Below, piece after piece: positions 1-6,818 of a DNA stretch of 32,291 nt (position 1 is the stretch's first letter; the number at the start of each line of letters is the position of its first letter). The position numbers were made by a program, and so were the translations under genes. Origin of the DNA: Ruminococcus sp. (GTDB taxonomy: Bacteria; Bacillota; Clostridia; Oscillospirales; Ruminococcaceae); NCBI GenBank assembly GCA_017461395.1, contig JAFTYF010000028.1:1-32291 (forward strand). The letters run 5' to 3'. The notes beneath the pieces were generated by a model. That model did not search any database, was not told the origin of the DNA, and was given only the letters and a program-made list of their open reading frames with translations.

Positions 1-128
1 AATTTCTCTCCAAATCTGCTCTCATTTCTCTTGAAAATGAAAAAACGCCCGTTCAAGTCCCAAAAACACTCGAAAAAGACCTTAGGTTATCCACGGTTTT
101 GCGAATGAAATTTTAGTGTCCATATACG

Positions 129-158
129 CAAAAAAGTCCGAAAAATCGGACTTTTTTG
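129..158 (-). terminator. Terminator of the tRNA operon
   Basis: A 12-base-pair hairpin (AAAAAAGTCCGA / TCGGACTTTTTT, 4-base loop) lies about 30 bases beyond the 3' end of tRNA-Ser. The U-run is inside the 3' arm, so the element is symmetrical and could also stop transcription entering from the left. Confidence 0.75.
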
Positions 159-186
159 GCATGTGATCTTTTTCGTCACATATAGA

Positions 187-278
187 TGGCGGACAGAGAG
201 GGATTCGAACCCTCGATACGCTATTAACGTATACACGAGTTCCAGTCGTGCGCCTTAGACCAGCTCAGCCATCTGTCC
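187..278 (-). tRNA. tRNA-Ser (GGA anticodon)
   Basis: Read on the minus strand this folds as a class II tRNA. The acceptor arm is GGACAGA/TCTGTCC with a G discriminator, and the 3' CCA is encoded (187-189). The anticodon arm CACGA-CTGGAAC-TCGTG gives anticodon GGA. A long variable arm built on TACG/CGTA follows, then a standard T-arm with GGTTCGAATCC. It lies 5 bases downstream of tRNA-Leu and is surely co-transcribed with it. Confidence 0.97.
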
Positions 279-283
279 ATATA

Positions 284-368
284 TGGTGCGAGTAATGGGA
301 CTTGAACCCATACGTCGATTGACACACGCCCCTCAAACGTGCCTGTCTGCCTATTCCAGCACACTCGC
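284..368 (-). tRNA. tRNA-Leu (GAG anticodon)
   Basis: On the minus strand the acceptor arm is GCGAGTG/TACTCGC with an A discriminator and an encoded CCA (284-286). The D-arm contains TGGAATAGGCAGACA. The anticodon arm CACGT-TTGAGGG-GCGTG gives anticodon GAG. A long variable arm follows, as expected for leucine tRNA. It is the first gene of the two-tRNA operon. Confidence 0.96.
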
Positions 369-381
369 ATCAACGTTATAT

Positions 382-410
382 ATTATACACTGATTATTTA
401 CAAAAGTCAA
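382..410 (-). promoter_or_regulatory. Sigma-A promoter of the tRNA operon
   Basis: On the minus strand TTGACT, a 17-base spacer and TATAAT end about 14 bases before tRNA-Leu. Spacing and sequence fit a strong housekeeping promoter, as expected for tRNA genes. Confidence 0.88.
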
Positions 411-430
411 TAGTTTTTTAAAAAGTTTTT

Positions 431-455
431 ATTATAACAAAACCATTGTTATAAT
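431..455. repeat. AT-rich inverted repeat between tRNA and spo0A promoters
   Basis: ATTATAACA (431-439) and TGTTATAAT (447-455) form a perfect 9-base inverted repeat with a 7-base loop. A second overlapping pair, CATTGTT (444-450) and AACAATG (471-477), competes with it. The stretch 411-524 holds no gene. This may be an operator or a weak tRNA-upstream terminator; no function can be assigned. Confidence 0.4.
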
Positions 456-524
456 GTTATACAATTTATTAACAATGTTTTTAATTATTATCGCTATATA
501 CAAAATTGATATTCTTTAGGCGTC

Positions 525-541
525 TTCGACATTACTCGACA
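525..541 (+). promoter_or_regulatory. Tandem Spo0A-box-like sites upstream of spo0A
   Basis: TTCGACA (525-531) is the exact reverse complement of the Bacillus/Clostridium 0A box TGTCGAA. CTCGACA (535-541) is a one-mismatch copy starting exactly 10 bases later, so both sit on one helix face. They end 9 bases before the -35 element of the spo0A promoter. The arrangement suggests autoregulation by Spo0A; this is inference from motif and position. Confidence 0.55.
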
Positions 542-550
542 TTTTTCCTC

Positions 551-579
551 TTGAAATAATTGTTTGCTTGTTGTATAAT
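551..579 (+). promoter_or_regulatory. Sigma-A promoter of spo0A
   Basis: TTGAAA (551-556), a 17-base spacer and TATAAT (574-579) predict a start near 586. That would give the spo0A message an untranslated leader of about 250 bases. Confidence 0.85.
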
Positions 580-632
580 ATAAAACGATGTCAGTAAAGC
601 AAATAATTCATGCTTAAAAAAGACATCGAAAA

Positions 633-804
633 TTTCGCATATAATTCTTGCAGCTGACGAGAATTATATAGTATTCCGGCGGATTTTGCTGATAACAGAC
701 AAATATTAAATGCTTTCTGTCAAATATGGTTTTTTTGATAATTAAGCAAAATCCGCGCCGGAGAATACTGATAAATCCCCAATGCAAGAATTATCACTGC
801 GAAA
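633..804 (+). promoter_or_regulatory. Self-complementary leader of spo0A with competing folds
   Basis: The outer arms pair at long range: TTTCGCA (633-639) with TGCGAAA (798-804), and ATAATTCTTGCA (641-652) perfectly with 783-794. Inner arms 670-690 and 745-769 pair imperfectly, including an 11-base perfect block (680-690/745-755). A local hairpin, TATAATTCT (640-648) with AGAATTATA (660-668), uses the same bases as the outer arm, so the two folds exclude each other. The outer helix ends about 20 bases before the spo0A ribosome binding site. It may be a regulatory RNA or, less likely, a remnant of an inverted-repeat mobile element. Confidence 0.55.
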
Positions 805-836
805 AATATATTCATATAAAAATGAGGAGACAAAAA

Positions 837-1601
837 ATGGACACATCAACCGAAATCAAAGTACTTATTGGAGACACCACTGCTGACTACGGAGTAAGAA
901 TAGCCTCGGCACTGAAAACAATGGGGATCGCAGCATTCACCAGACGCAAGGATATCAACTCCGTACTCAATTCCATCATCAGGGACAACCCGGATGTTGT
1001 CGTGATCGACCTTGAATTACCGGAATCTGATTCCATGACACTTATGCAGCGGGTTATTAATATGCTGTCAAATCCGCCTGCTTTCATAATTGTCAGTGAT
1101 GTAAACAACAGCTACATTGAGCGTCAGGTAATTGAAAACGGAGCTTCTTACTTTCTTATGAAGCCATTCGAACCTGAAACTCTTTGCACGATTATCAAAT
1201 CTGTTTACTCAAGACCTATTTCCTCAGACTGCTGTGACAAGGAAATTCTTGTAACGAACACTATTCAGAGACTCAGTATTCCGGCACATATCAAGGGATA
1301 TCATTATCTGCGTACTGCAATTCTCTCTACGCTGTCTGATAACTTCTTTTTAGATTCGATCACAAAGCAGATATACCCGCTTGTTGCAAAGGAATACGAC
1401 ACAACACCGTCAAGGGTAGAGCGTGCCATAAGACACGCAATTGAAATCGCATGGAACAGAGGATGTTCTGCTGAAATTACTGCTTTGTTCGGATACAACC
1501 CTGATTTCTACAACTGCCGACCGACAAACTCAGAATTCATAGCACTTATTTCCGATAAACTGCGCTTAAAGCTGAAAAATCAGCGCAATAAGGAAGTTTA
1601 A
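837..1601 (+). CDS. spo0A: Spo0A, master response regulator of sporulation/stationary phase
   Basis: This is a 254-residue cytoplasmic response regulator. Residues 6-125 form a receiver with phosphoacceptor Asp58 (VVVIDLELP), Ser87 and Lys109 (FLMKPF). Residues 143-250 are the Spo0A DNA-binding domain, which is nearly diagnostic: IPAHIKGYHYLR, then the recognition helix around TTPSRVERAIRHAIEIAW (189-206) and PTNSEFIALISDKLR. The start at 837 is chosen because GAGGAGA lies just upstream; earlier in-frame ATGs at 726 and 822 lack a suitable ribosome binding site. In the receiver the usual acidic pair is Gly12-Asp13 instead of two acidic residues, which could weaken Mg2+ binding. Phosphorylated Spo0A should bind 0A boxes such as those at 525-541. 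The gene is monocistronic, with its own terminator. Confidence 0.96.
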   Translation: MDTSTEIKVLIGDTTADYGVRIASALKTMGIAAFTRRKDINSVLNSIIRDNPDVVVIDLELPESDSMTLMQRVINMLSNPPAFIIVSDVNNSYIERQVIENGASYFLMKPFEPETLCTIIKSVYSRPISSDCCDKEILVTNTIQRLSIPAHIKGYHYLRTAILSTLSDNFFLDSITKQIYPLVAKEYDTTPSRVERAIRHAIEIAWNRGCSAEITALFGYNPDFYNCRPTNSEFIALISDKLRLKLKNQRNKEV

Positions 1602-1631
1602 AACCAGACACAATAGCATTATACACAACTT

Positions 1632-1656
1632 AAAGGGCGGAAATTTCCGCCCTTTT
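1632..1656. terminator. Bidirectional terminator between spo0A and the anti-sigma gene
   Basis: AAAGGGCGGAAATTTCCGCCCTTTT is a near-perfect GC-rich hairpin between two convergent genes, with T-runs available on both strands. Confidence 0.85.
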
Positions 1657-1684
1657 ATAATTTCTTCTGTTCTGTGAATATCAA

Positions 1685-3139
1685 TCATTTTCTGTATAAA
1701 ACCGCTTCAATCGGTTCTGAATAAGGATAAGCAGATTCATGAACAGCCACATATACACTGTCAGAATCACGGAAATATATATAACCTCTGATTCCAGGTT
1801 CATTTTCATCTCCGAAAGTATCAAATGTTGCAATACGCGCTGTAGGATCTCCGGTACCGTGAGTATCTGCTGTTATAGACCCTGTTGAATACATACGATA
1901 GCTGCTAAGATTAAATGTAACGATGCCGTCATTTATAGATTCAATATTAAGTTCATATCCAGGTGCATCAGGTTCGTTATTCCATGTACCAACAAAACCG
2001 CTGTAGTCTGTAAGTTTGTTTTCATTCTGATCTTTGTTGAGATATTCTCTTACAGCCTGATATTCAGGACAAGCTTCTAATGACTCCGTTACTATATCAG
2101 TACGATTAGTGTATTCAGATACTCTCCAGCCGCTGTTTTCGCAAACAAGTGTAATCTGCAGAGGATATTCATACCTATAATCCTCGGGGAAAAGATACTG
2201 CATTTCATCGGGAACATAGTAGTCATGGTAACCAGTTGTAATCCAGTCAGTGAAATCCACATAAACATCGGCAACAATTTTATTTTCATCCTTGCTCTTG
2301 ATTTCTATTCTCGAATCAGAAAAATCGAGGAAACCCGCGAAATCTCCGCCGGTAAATTTACAATAAACCTTTCCGTTCTCTTCCTTGAAACTGCTCCATA
2401 TTTCATCAAGGAGGCTGTAATCCTCTGAATATACAGAAAGTACATCCTCTTTGATACCTTCAAGAGTAAGGCTGTCTTCTTTGAAAGCATAGTACCACAT
2501 ATTTTTACTATCAATAATCATGTCTCCACGTTTCACCGCATCATCTACAGTAATATTTAAATCATCATACCATTGTTCTGCGTAAGTTTCCGGATAGCTG
2601 AACGGCAGCATTGTATCAAAGCTGTAATCATCTGCGGCTGCAACATATTTTCTTACTGCTTCGATAAGTTCTTCGTCTGTATCATTTTCAGGATCAATAT
2701 CTGGAAGTCCGAGCTTGTTGAAATATGTGCTGTTTTCGGAATCGATTATAATCTTTGTAGGTTCTTCTGTTACTGCTTCTGTTGTGGTTTCAGTTGATTT
2801 TTCACCTGTTACAATTGTTGATAAAACCTCTGTCTGAACAGGAATTGTTGTTTCATCAGATGCTGAGTTCATAGGCTCCGAATTATTCTTTGAAGCGCCC
2901 TTCATTGCGAATCCTACTGCTCCTGCCGCGGTAACAAGTACGCCGCAGGCTGCAATTGCGCCTACTGTATGCATAATTTTATTCCTTCTCATTGTGTCTA
3001 CTCCTTCAACTGTATATTCATATTCATCGGATGTCATTCTCATTTGTGCCGGTTCGGAAAGCTTTTTTCTCATTTTCGCCTTGAATTCGTCTGTAAAATC
3101 TATTTCATCATAGATTTTGCGGAAATCATCTTTTTTCAT
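1685..3139 (-). CDS. Membrane anti-sigma factor-like protein with large extracytoplasmic domain
   Basis: A protein of about 484 residues encoded directly after an ECF sigma gene. It has a basic N-terminal cytoplasmic part (about 1-57), one membrane span (about 58-80, rich in Ala/Gly/Val), a Ser/Thr-rich linker, and about 380 extracytoplasmic residues that I cannot assign to a family. The C-terminal 100 residues (from FVGTWNNEP) look like a beta-rich, lipocalin-like domain. By position and topology it should hold the ECF sigma factor at the membrane until an outside signal arrives. Start choice: an ATG at 3145 overlaps the sigma stop codon (ATGA), but AGGAGG lies only one base before it. The second ATG at 3139 has the ideal spacing of 7 bases, so I prefer 3139. 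No anti-sigma family signature is clear, so the role rests on context. Confidence 0.75.
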   Translation of the reverse strand: MKKDDFRKIYDEIDFTDEFKAKMRKKLSEPAQMRMTSDEYEYTVEGVDTMRRNKIMHTVGAIAACGVLVTAAGAVGFAMKGASKNNSEPMNSASDETTIPVQTEVLSTIVTGEKSTETTTEAVTEEPTKIIIDSENSTYFNKLGLPDIDPENDTDEELIEAVRKYVAAADDYSFDTMLPFSYPETYAEQWYDDLNITVDDAVKRGDMIIDSKNMWYYAFKEDSLTLEGIKEDVLSVYSEDYSLLDEIWSSFKEENGKVYCKFTGGDFAGFLDFSDSRIEIKSKDENKIVADVYVDFTDWITTGYHDYYVPDEMQYLFPEDYRYEYPLQITLVCENSGWRVSEYTNRTDIVTESLEACPEYQAVREYLNKDQNENKLTDYSGFVGTWNNEPDAPGYELNIESINDGIVTFNLSSYRMYSTGSITADTHGTGDPTARIATFDTFGDENEPGIRGYIYFRDSDSVYVAVHESAYPYSEPIEAVLYRK

Positions 3140-3141
3140 TT

Positions 3142-3621
3142 TCATGCCTCCTCTATCTCGATTTTCAGCTTTGCACGCCCTCTGCGCAGAAGCGAGCCTA
3201 CAGTATTTTCGCTTTTTTCAAGTATCGACGCAATTTCCTTTATCGAATATCCCTCGTAATAGTAAAGAAATATCACAGACGAATATTTTTCAGGAAGTGC
3301 CGCAACAGCTTCTCTCAGTTCTCTTGACTTTGTTGAATCCTCCGACATGACCGATTCAGGAACTGAGTCAAGTTCTGTGCGAACTTTTTGTCTCCAGCTT
3401 TTCTTGTAGTTTATACAGCGGTTTATTGCTGCCCTCAGAAGCCATGCTTTGAGGTGCTCGTCATCGTTGAAGCTTCTTGGGTTTTCGTGAAGCCTGAGGA
3501 ATACCTCCTGTGAAATATCCTCCGCTTCGCTGTAATTTCCGACACAGCAATAGGCTGTTCTCAGTACAAGCTGACCGAATGTATCAAATGCGTATAATGC
3601 TGTAAATTTTTCATCATTCAT
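3142..3621 (-). CDS. ECF-type RNA polymerase sigma factor
   Basis: A 159-residue sigma-70 family protein of the extracytoplasmic-function type, with only regions 2 and 4. Region 2 includes YSEAEDISQEVFLRLHE and the helix KAWLLRAAINRCINYKK. Region 4 includes LPEKYSSVIFLYYYEGYSIKEIASILEKS and the DNA-reading helix ENTVGSLLRRGRAKLK. The length is normal for the family. It overlaps or abuts the anti-sigma gene downstream, so the two are co-transcribed and probably translationally coupled. The upstream promoter (3730-3758) looks like a housekeeping one rather than an ECF-type autoregulated one. The target regulon cannot be read from this window. Confidence 0.93.
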   Translation of the reverse strand: MNDEKFTALYAFDTFGQLVLRTAYCCVGNYSEAEDISQEVFLRLHENPRSFNDDEHLKAWLLRAAINRCINYKKSWRQKVRTELDSVPESVMSEDSTKSRELREAVAALPEKYSSVIFLYYYEGYSIKEIASILEKSENTVGSLLRRGRAKLKIEIEEA

Positions 3622-3729
3622 CCTATATCACACCCTTTTTCTGTTGAAAGATCTCCGGAATGTCTTTCTACTTACTACACAATCGAAGTTACTGAAATTG
3701 TGCACTCTGGAATAATTTTTTCTCAGGAT

Positions 3730-3758
3730 ATTATATCACCTATTAAATAATGTTTCAA
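3730..3758 (-). promoter_or_regulatory. Sigma-A promoter of the ECF sigma/anti-sigma operon
   Basis: On the minus strand TTGAAA (3753-3758), a 17-base spacer and TATAAT (3730-3735) give a start near 3723 and a leader of about 100 bases. It is back-to-back with the polyamine operon promoter, with about 37 bases between the two -35 elements. Confidence 0.8.
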
Positions 3759-3795
3759 GGTTTATCTATGATGTTATTAATTAAAATTATTTCTA

Positions 3796-3824
3796 TTGAC
3801 AAGCCGTGAATTTTGTGATATAAT
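3796..3824 (+). promoter_or_regulatory. Consensus promoter of the polyamine operon
   Basis: TTGACA (3796-3801), a 17-base spacer and TATAAT (3819-3824) are a perfect sigma-A consensus. The predicted start is near 3831, which leaves a leader of about 290 bases before speD. Confidence 0.9.
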
Positions 3825-3887
3825 ATGTTAAACTGCAAAAGAAGCGATTGTTTCAGAGCATGATTTTTGACCACCCCTTTGGGGTCA

Positions 3888-3962
3888 ATGCCATACGGAC
3901 AGCTGGTCAAATGCCGACCGCCGGAACTCCGGCTGGCAACTTCTGTTGCCTTATTGAATTAA
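3888..3962 (+). CDS. Possible 24-codon upstream ORF in the polyamine leader
   Basis: ATG at 3888, preceded by GGGG at 3881-3884, opens a 24-codon frame ending at TAA 3960-3962. The peptide begins MPYGQLVKCRPPELR and ends in LALLN-like hydrophobic residues. The frame spans the second and third hairpins, and its ribosome binding site lies in the stem of the first. Codons such as CGG, CGA and CCG are unlike the neighbouring genes, so the RNA structure rather than the peptide may be what is conserved. A sensory peptide of the SpeFL kind (an Escherichia coli polyamine-sensing leader peptide) is an attractive but unproven parallel. Confidence 0.3.
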   Translation: MPYGQLVKCRPPELRLATSVALLN

Positions 3963-4072
3963 TTTTATGAGTTTTTTCTCAGCTTGTGAAAGGTCAATAA
4001 GAGTAGTAAAAGGTATCTTTGCTCAGAGCACATCTATGCTCCACGCTTCTTAAGCTCCTTGTTTTTGTCACT

Positions 4073-4110
4073 AAGTACAGGCTGAAAAAAGTCTGTACTT
4101 TTTTATTTTT
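4073..4110 (+). terminator. Intrinsic terminator inside the leader, just before speD
   Basis: An 11-base-pair stem (4073-4083 with 4090-4100, one G-U pair) with loop GAAAAA runs directly into TTTTTTATTTTT. It ends one base before the speD ribosome binding site GAGGTG. No gene lies between the promoter and this terminator other than the possible small ORF, so it should act as an attenuator. Confidence 0.85.
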
Positions 4111-4120
4111 GAGGTGTTTT

Positions 4121-4903
4121 ATGGAAAATAAGCTAAAGCTTTATGGTTTCAATAACCTTACAAAATCCCTGAGCTTCAATATATATGATGTCTGCTATGC
4201 CCGAACCCCAAAAGCTCAGCTTGATTATATTGCCTATGTTGATGAGGTTTATAATTCTGAACGTATCACCGATATTATGACTCATCTGACCGAAATGATA
4301 GGCGCTCAGGTGCTCAGTATTTCCCGTCAGGACTACGATCCTCAGGGAGCTTCTGCTACCTTCCTTATCGCTGATGATACTATGATCCCAGCCGGCGGAA
4401 CCGAAACCGTTGCTCATCTCGACAAGAGTCATGTTACCGTCCACACATATCCGGAGTATCATCCCGATACAAGCATTGCTACATTCCGTGTTGACATCGA
4501 CGTTGCTACCTGTGGAAAGATCACTCCCCTCACCGCCCTTGATTACCTCATAGGAAGCTTTGATTCCGATATCATCACCATGGACTATCGTGTTAGAGGC
4601 TTTACAAGAAATCTCAGCGGCGAGAAATTATTCATAGATCACAATATAACTTCTATCCAGAATTACATAAACGAGGCTACCCTCGACAAATACGACGCAG
4701 TGGATATCAATGTATATCAGGCAAATATGTTCCATACAAAAATGCTCATAAAGGAAATCGAGCTTCAGAATTACCTCTTCAACACCGATGTCCGTGAGCT
4801 CTCACCGAGAAGCCGCCTTGATATCACAAATGCTCTGCGCCGTGAAATGATAGAAATTTTCAGCGGAAGGAATGTGTTCGGAAATGGCTCTTTCTCAGAT
4901 TAA
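4121..4903 (+). CDS. speD: S-adenosylmethionine decarboxylase proenzyme
   Basis: This enzyme decarboxylates S-adenosylmethionine to supply the aminopropyl donor for SpeE. At 260 residues it matches the long, Escherichia coli-type class of SpeD rather than the short (about 126-residue) Bacillus SpeH type. The self-cleavage site that creates the pyruvoyl cofactor is visible as Lys102-Ser103 in [14 protein letters not shown], followed by the conserved acidic/aromatic segment and Cys131 in [11 protein letters not shown]. The ATG at 4121 follows GAGGTG by 4 bases; earlier in-frame starts fall inside the leader terminator. It is the first gene of the operon, and its end overlaps the start of speA by 20 bases, which points to translational coupling. 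Confidence 0.95.
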   Translation: MENKLKLYGFNNLTKSLSFNIYDVCYARTPKAQLDYIAYVDEVYNSERITDIMTHLTEMIGAQVLSISRQDYDPQGASATFLIADDTMIPAGGTETVAHLDKSHVTVHTYPEYHPDTSIATFRVDIDVATCGKITPLTALDYLIGSFDSDIITMDYRVRGFTRNLSGEKLFIDHNITSIQNYINEATLDKYDAVDINVYQANMFHTKMLIKEIELQNYLFNTDVRELSPRSRLDITNALRREMIEIFSGRNVFGNGSFSD

Positions 4904-6329
4904 TGCACCAATTTATGAGGCTCTGCGGAAATTCAGACGAATGAGAGTTGTCCCTTTTGATGTTCCCGGTCACAAGCGTGGTCGTGGAAACATGGAACTT
5001 ACGGAATTTCTCGGCGAAGACTGCATGAATGTCGATGTAAATTCCATGAAGCCGCTGGACAACCTCTGTCATCCCGTTTCTGTTATCAAGGACGCCGAAG
5101 ATCTCGCCGCTGAAGCTTTCCATGCGGCAAACGCTTTCTTCATGGTCGGAGGAACTACCTCCGCAGTCCAGAGCATGATAATGTACGCCTGCAAGAGCGG
5201 AGACAAGATAATCATGCCCAGAAACGTCCACAGAAGCGCAATCAACGCTCTTATTCTTACCGGAGCTGTTCCGGTTTATGTCAATCCCGATGTAAATAAT
5301 CAGCTCGGCATTGCTCTCGGAATGTCCGTTTCACAGGTTGAACAGGCTATCAGGGAAAATCCCGATGCCAAAGCTGTTATGGTAAATAACCCCACATATT
5401 ACGGTATCTGTTCCGATCTGCGCCGTATCACCGAACTTGCTCACGCTCACAATATGCTCGTTCTTGTTGATGAGGCTCACGGAACCCACTTCTACTTCGG
5501 AGAGAATTTTCCCGTTTCCGCTATGGATGCGGGTGCGGATATTGCTTCAGTTAGTATGCATAAGTCTGGCGGAAGTCTCACCCAAAGCTCATTCCTTGTA
5601 ATGGGAAAGGCTGTAAATGCCGATTATATGCGTCAGATAATTAATCTCACGCAGACTACAAGTGCCTCCTATCTTCTGCTGTCAAGCCTTGATATTTCCA
5701 GAAAGAGACTCGCTCTCATGGGACGTGAGATATTCGCTGAAACAGTCGAAATGGCTGAATATGCACGTTCCGAGATTAACAGCATCGGAGGATATTACGC
5801 ATACTCAAAGGAGCTTATCAACGGCGACAGCATCTTCGATTTTGACGTATCAAAGCTCAGTGTGTATACTCTGCCTGTCGGACTTGCCGGCATCGAAGTA
5901 TACGACTACCTCCGTGATGAATACGATATACAGATAGAATTCGGTGATATCGGAAATATCCTTGCGTATATTTCTGTAGGCGACCGCAAGCGTGATATTG
6001 AACGTCTTATAAGTGCTCTTTCGGAAATAAAGCGAAGATTCGGCAGATCGGGTGCTGATATGCTTACTCAGGAGTATATCTCCCCTGTTGTTGCAGAAGC
6101 TCCGAGAACGGCTTTCTATGCCGAAAAGGTATCTCTGCCGCTTGATGAAGCTCCCGGTCATGTATGCTCAGAGTTCGTTATGTGCTATCCTCCGGGAATT
6201 CCGATTCTTGCTCCCGGCGAGCTTGTAACAAAGGAAATTATCGACTACATCCGCTATGCCAAGGAAAAAGGCTGTCAGCTTACCGGTACTGAGGATATCA
6301 ACATTGAACGTTTAAATGTTCTTGTTTAA
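4884..6329 (+). CDS. speA: PLP-dependent arginine decarboxylase (Orn/Lys/Arg decarboxylase family)
   Basis: A 481-residue fold-type I, PLP-dependent decarboxylase of the Bacillus SpeA/YaaO type. It shows [12 protein letters not shown] near the N-terminus (23-35), [11 protein letters not shown] (196-206) and the Schiff-base lysine K227 in [13 protein letters not shown]. The Orn/Lys/Arg decarboxylase C-terminal domain ends the protein (GIPILAPGE). The length matches the family (about 480-490). Arginine as substrate is inferred from the agmatinase gene downstream; lysine cannot be excluded from sequence alone. Product: agmatine, the entry to putrescine. The start at 4884 lies about 11 bases after GGAAGGAA; an ATG at 4872 is too close to it. 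The gene overlaps speD. Confidence 0.9.
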   Translation: MALSQINAPIYEALRKFRRMRVVPFDVPGHKRGRGNMELTEFLGEDCMNVDVNSMKPLDNLCHPVSVIKDAEDLAAEAFHAANAFFMVGGTTSAVQSMIMYACKSGDKIIMPRNVHRSAINALILTGAVPVYVNPDVNNQLGIALGMSVSQVEQAIRENPDAKAVMVNNPTYYGICSDLRRITELAHAHNMLVLVDEAHGTHFYFGENFPVSAMDAGADIASVSMHKSGGSLTQSSFLVMGKAVNADYMRQIINLTQTTSASYLLLSSLDISRKRLALMGREIFAETVEMAEYARSEINSIGGYYAYSKELINGDSIFDFDVSKLSVYTLPVGLAGIEVYDYLRDEYDIQIEFGDIGNILAYISVGDRKRDIERLISALSEIKRRFGRSGADMLTQEYISPVVAEAPRTAFYAEKVSLPLDEAPGHVCSEFVMCYPPGIPILAPGELVTKEIIDYIRYAKEKGCQLTGTEDINIERLNVLV

Positions 6330-6341
6330 GGAGAAAAAGAT

Positions 6342-6782
6342 ATGACAAAATCAAAAGTCTGTTTTCTGCTTGTTTTTATCCTTGATATTTTTACGGCAGC
6401 TATAGCTTATGGTAATTTTGTTGAAATAAATGGAGCAGTTTCTTATTTTATTTTCGTCATACCGATTATAATTACAATAATAAGTATTAAAAAAATGCAG
6501 AAAAAATCATCTAAAATCATTCTTATTATTCTGCTATTTATCTGCTGTTTTTCGAGGTTGCTTTTCATTATCCGTGAAAACTGTTACGGACGTAAATTAA
6601 TTCACAACGAAAAATCAGGTAGATATATTTATCAGATCCACGAAATAAATCCAGGAGCCATGAGTCATTTGTCATATGAAAAAAGAATTTATTACAGCCT
6701 TATCGATACGAAATTCTTAACAATCCGAATTGTGAAAGAATCTGAACATTACAGATATTCGGATTTTATATCGTGGGACTGA
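6342..6782 (+). CDS. Small membrane protein of unknown function
   Basis: I do not recognise this 146-residue protein. It has three hydrophobic spans near residues 5-25, 28-48 and 57-76, then a charged C-terminal part of about 65 residues rich in Tyr and Ile. AAGGAG lies 8 bases before the ATG. It sits between speA and the acetyltransferase with gaps of 12 bases or so, thus inside the operon. It is noticeably more AT-rich than speA or speE, so it may be a later addition. A role in polyamine transport or sensing would be speculation. Confidence 0.7.
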   Translation: MTKSKVCFLLVFILDIFTAAIAYGNFVEINGAVSYFIFVIPIIITIISIKKMQKKSSKIILIILLFICCFSRLLFIIRENCYGRKLIHNEKSGRYIYQIHEINPGAMSHLSYEKRIYYSLIDTKFLTIRIVKESEHYRYSDFISWD

Positions 6783-6818
6783 ATGTGCTTAAATAAGAAT
6801 TTACAGGAGGAAATGAGA

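Larger units (their letters stand above)
3831..4110 (+). promoter_or_regulatory. Structured leader of the polyamine operon (candidate riboswitch/attenuator)
   Basis: The leader carries three hairpins in a row. The first pairs TTGA (3867-3870)/TCAA (3885-3888) and CCCC (3874-3877)/GGGG (3881-3884) with a CCA bulge. The second is GCCGG-AACT-CCGGC (3920-3933). The third is GGCAAC-TTCT-GTTGCC (3935-3950). A strong terminator follows at 4073-4110. TTGACC (3867-3872) has three perfect GGTCAA partners (3883, 3905, 3992), and TCAGAGCA occurs at both 3853 and 4023, so alternative folds are possible. A terminator placed between a perfect promoter and the first gene implies regulated readthrough. I could not match it to SAM, T-box, guanidine or preQ1 consensus elements. 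The ligand may be a polyamine or SAM, but that is inference. Confidence 0.6.

Noticed and set aside
87-95. TTATCCACG, a one-mismatch DnaA box
   Set aside because: It is a lone site with no cluster, AT-rich unwinding region or dnaA/dnaN gene nearby; not an origin.
726-836. N-terminal extension of the spo0A frame
   Set aside because: It lies in the structured leader, has no ribosome binding site, and normal Spo0A begins at the receiver domain.
3851-3955. T-box, SAM, guanidine or preQ1 riboswitch assignment for the polyamine leader
   Set aside because: None of the consensus cores I know is present; the GACGG-like and ACGG snippets are not in the right loops. Left as an unclassified element.
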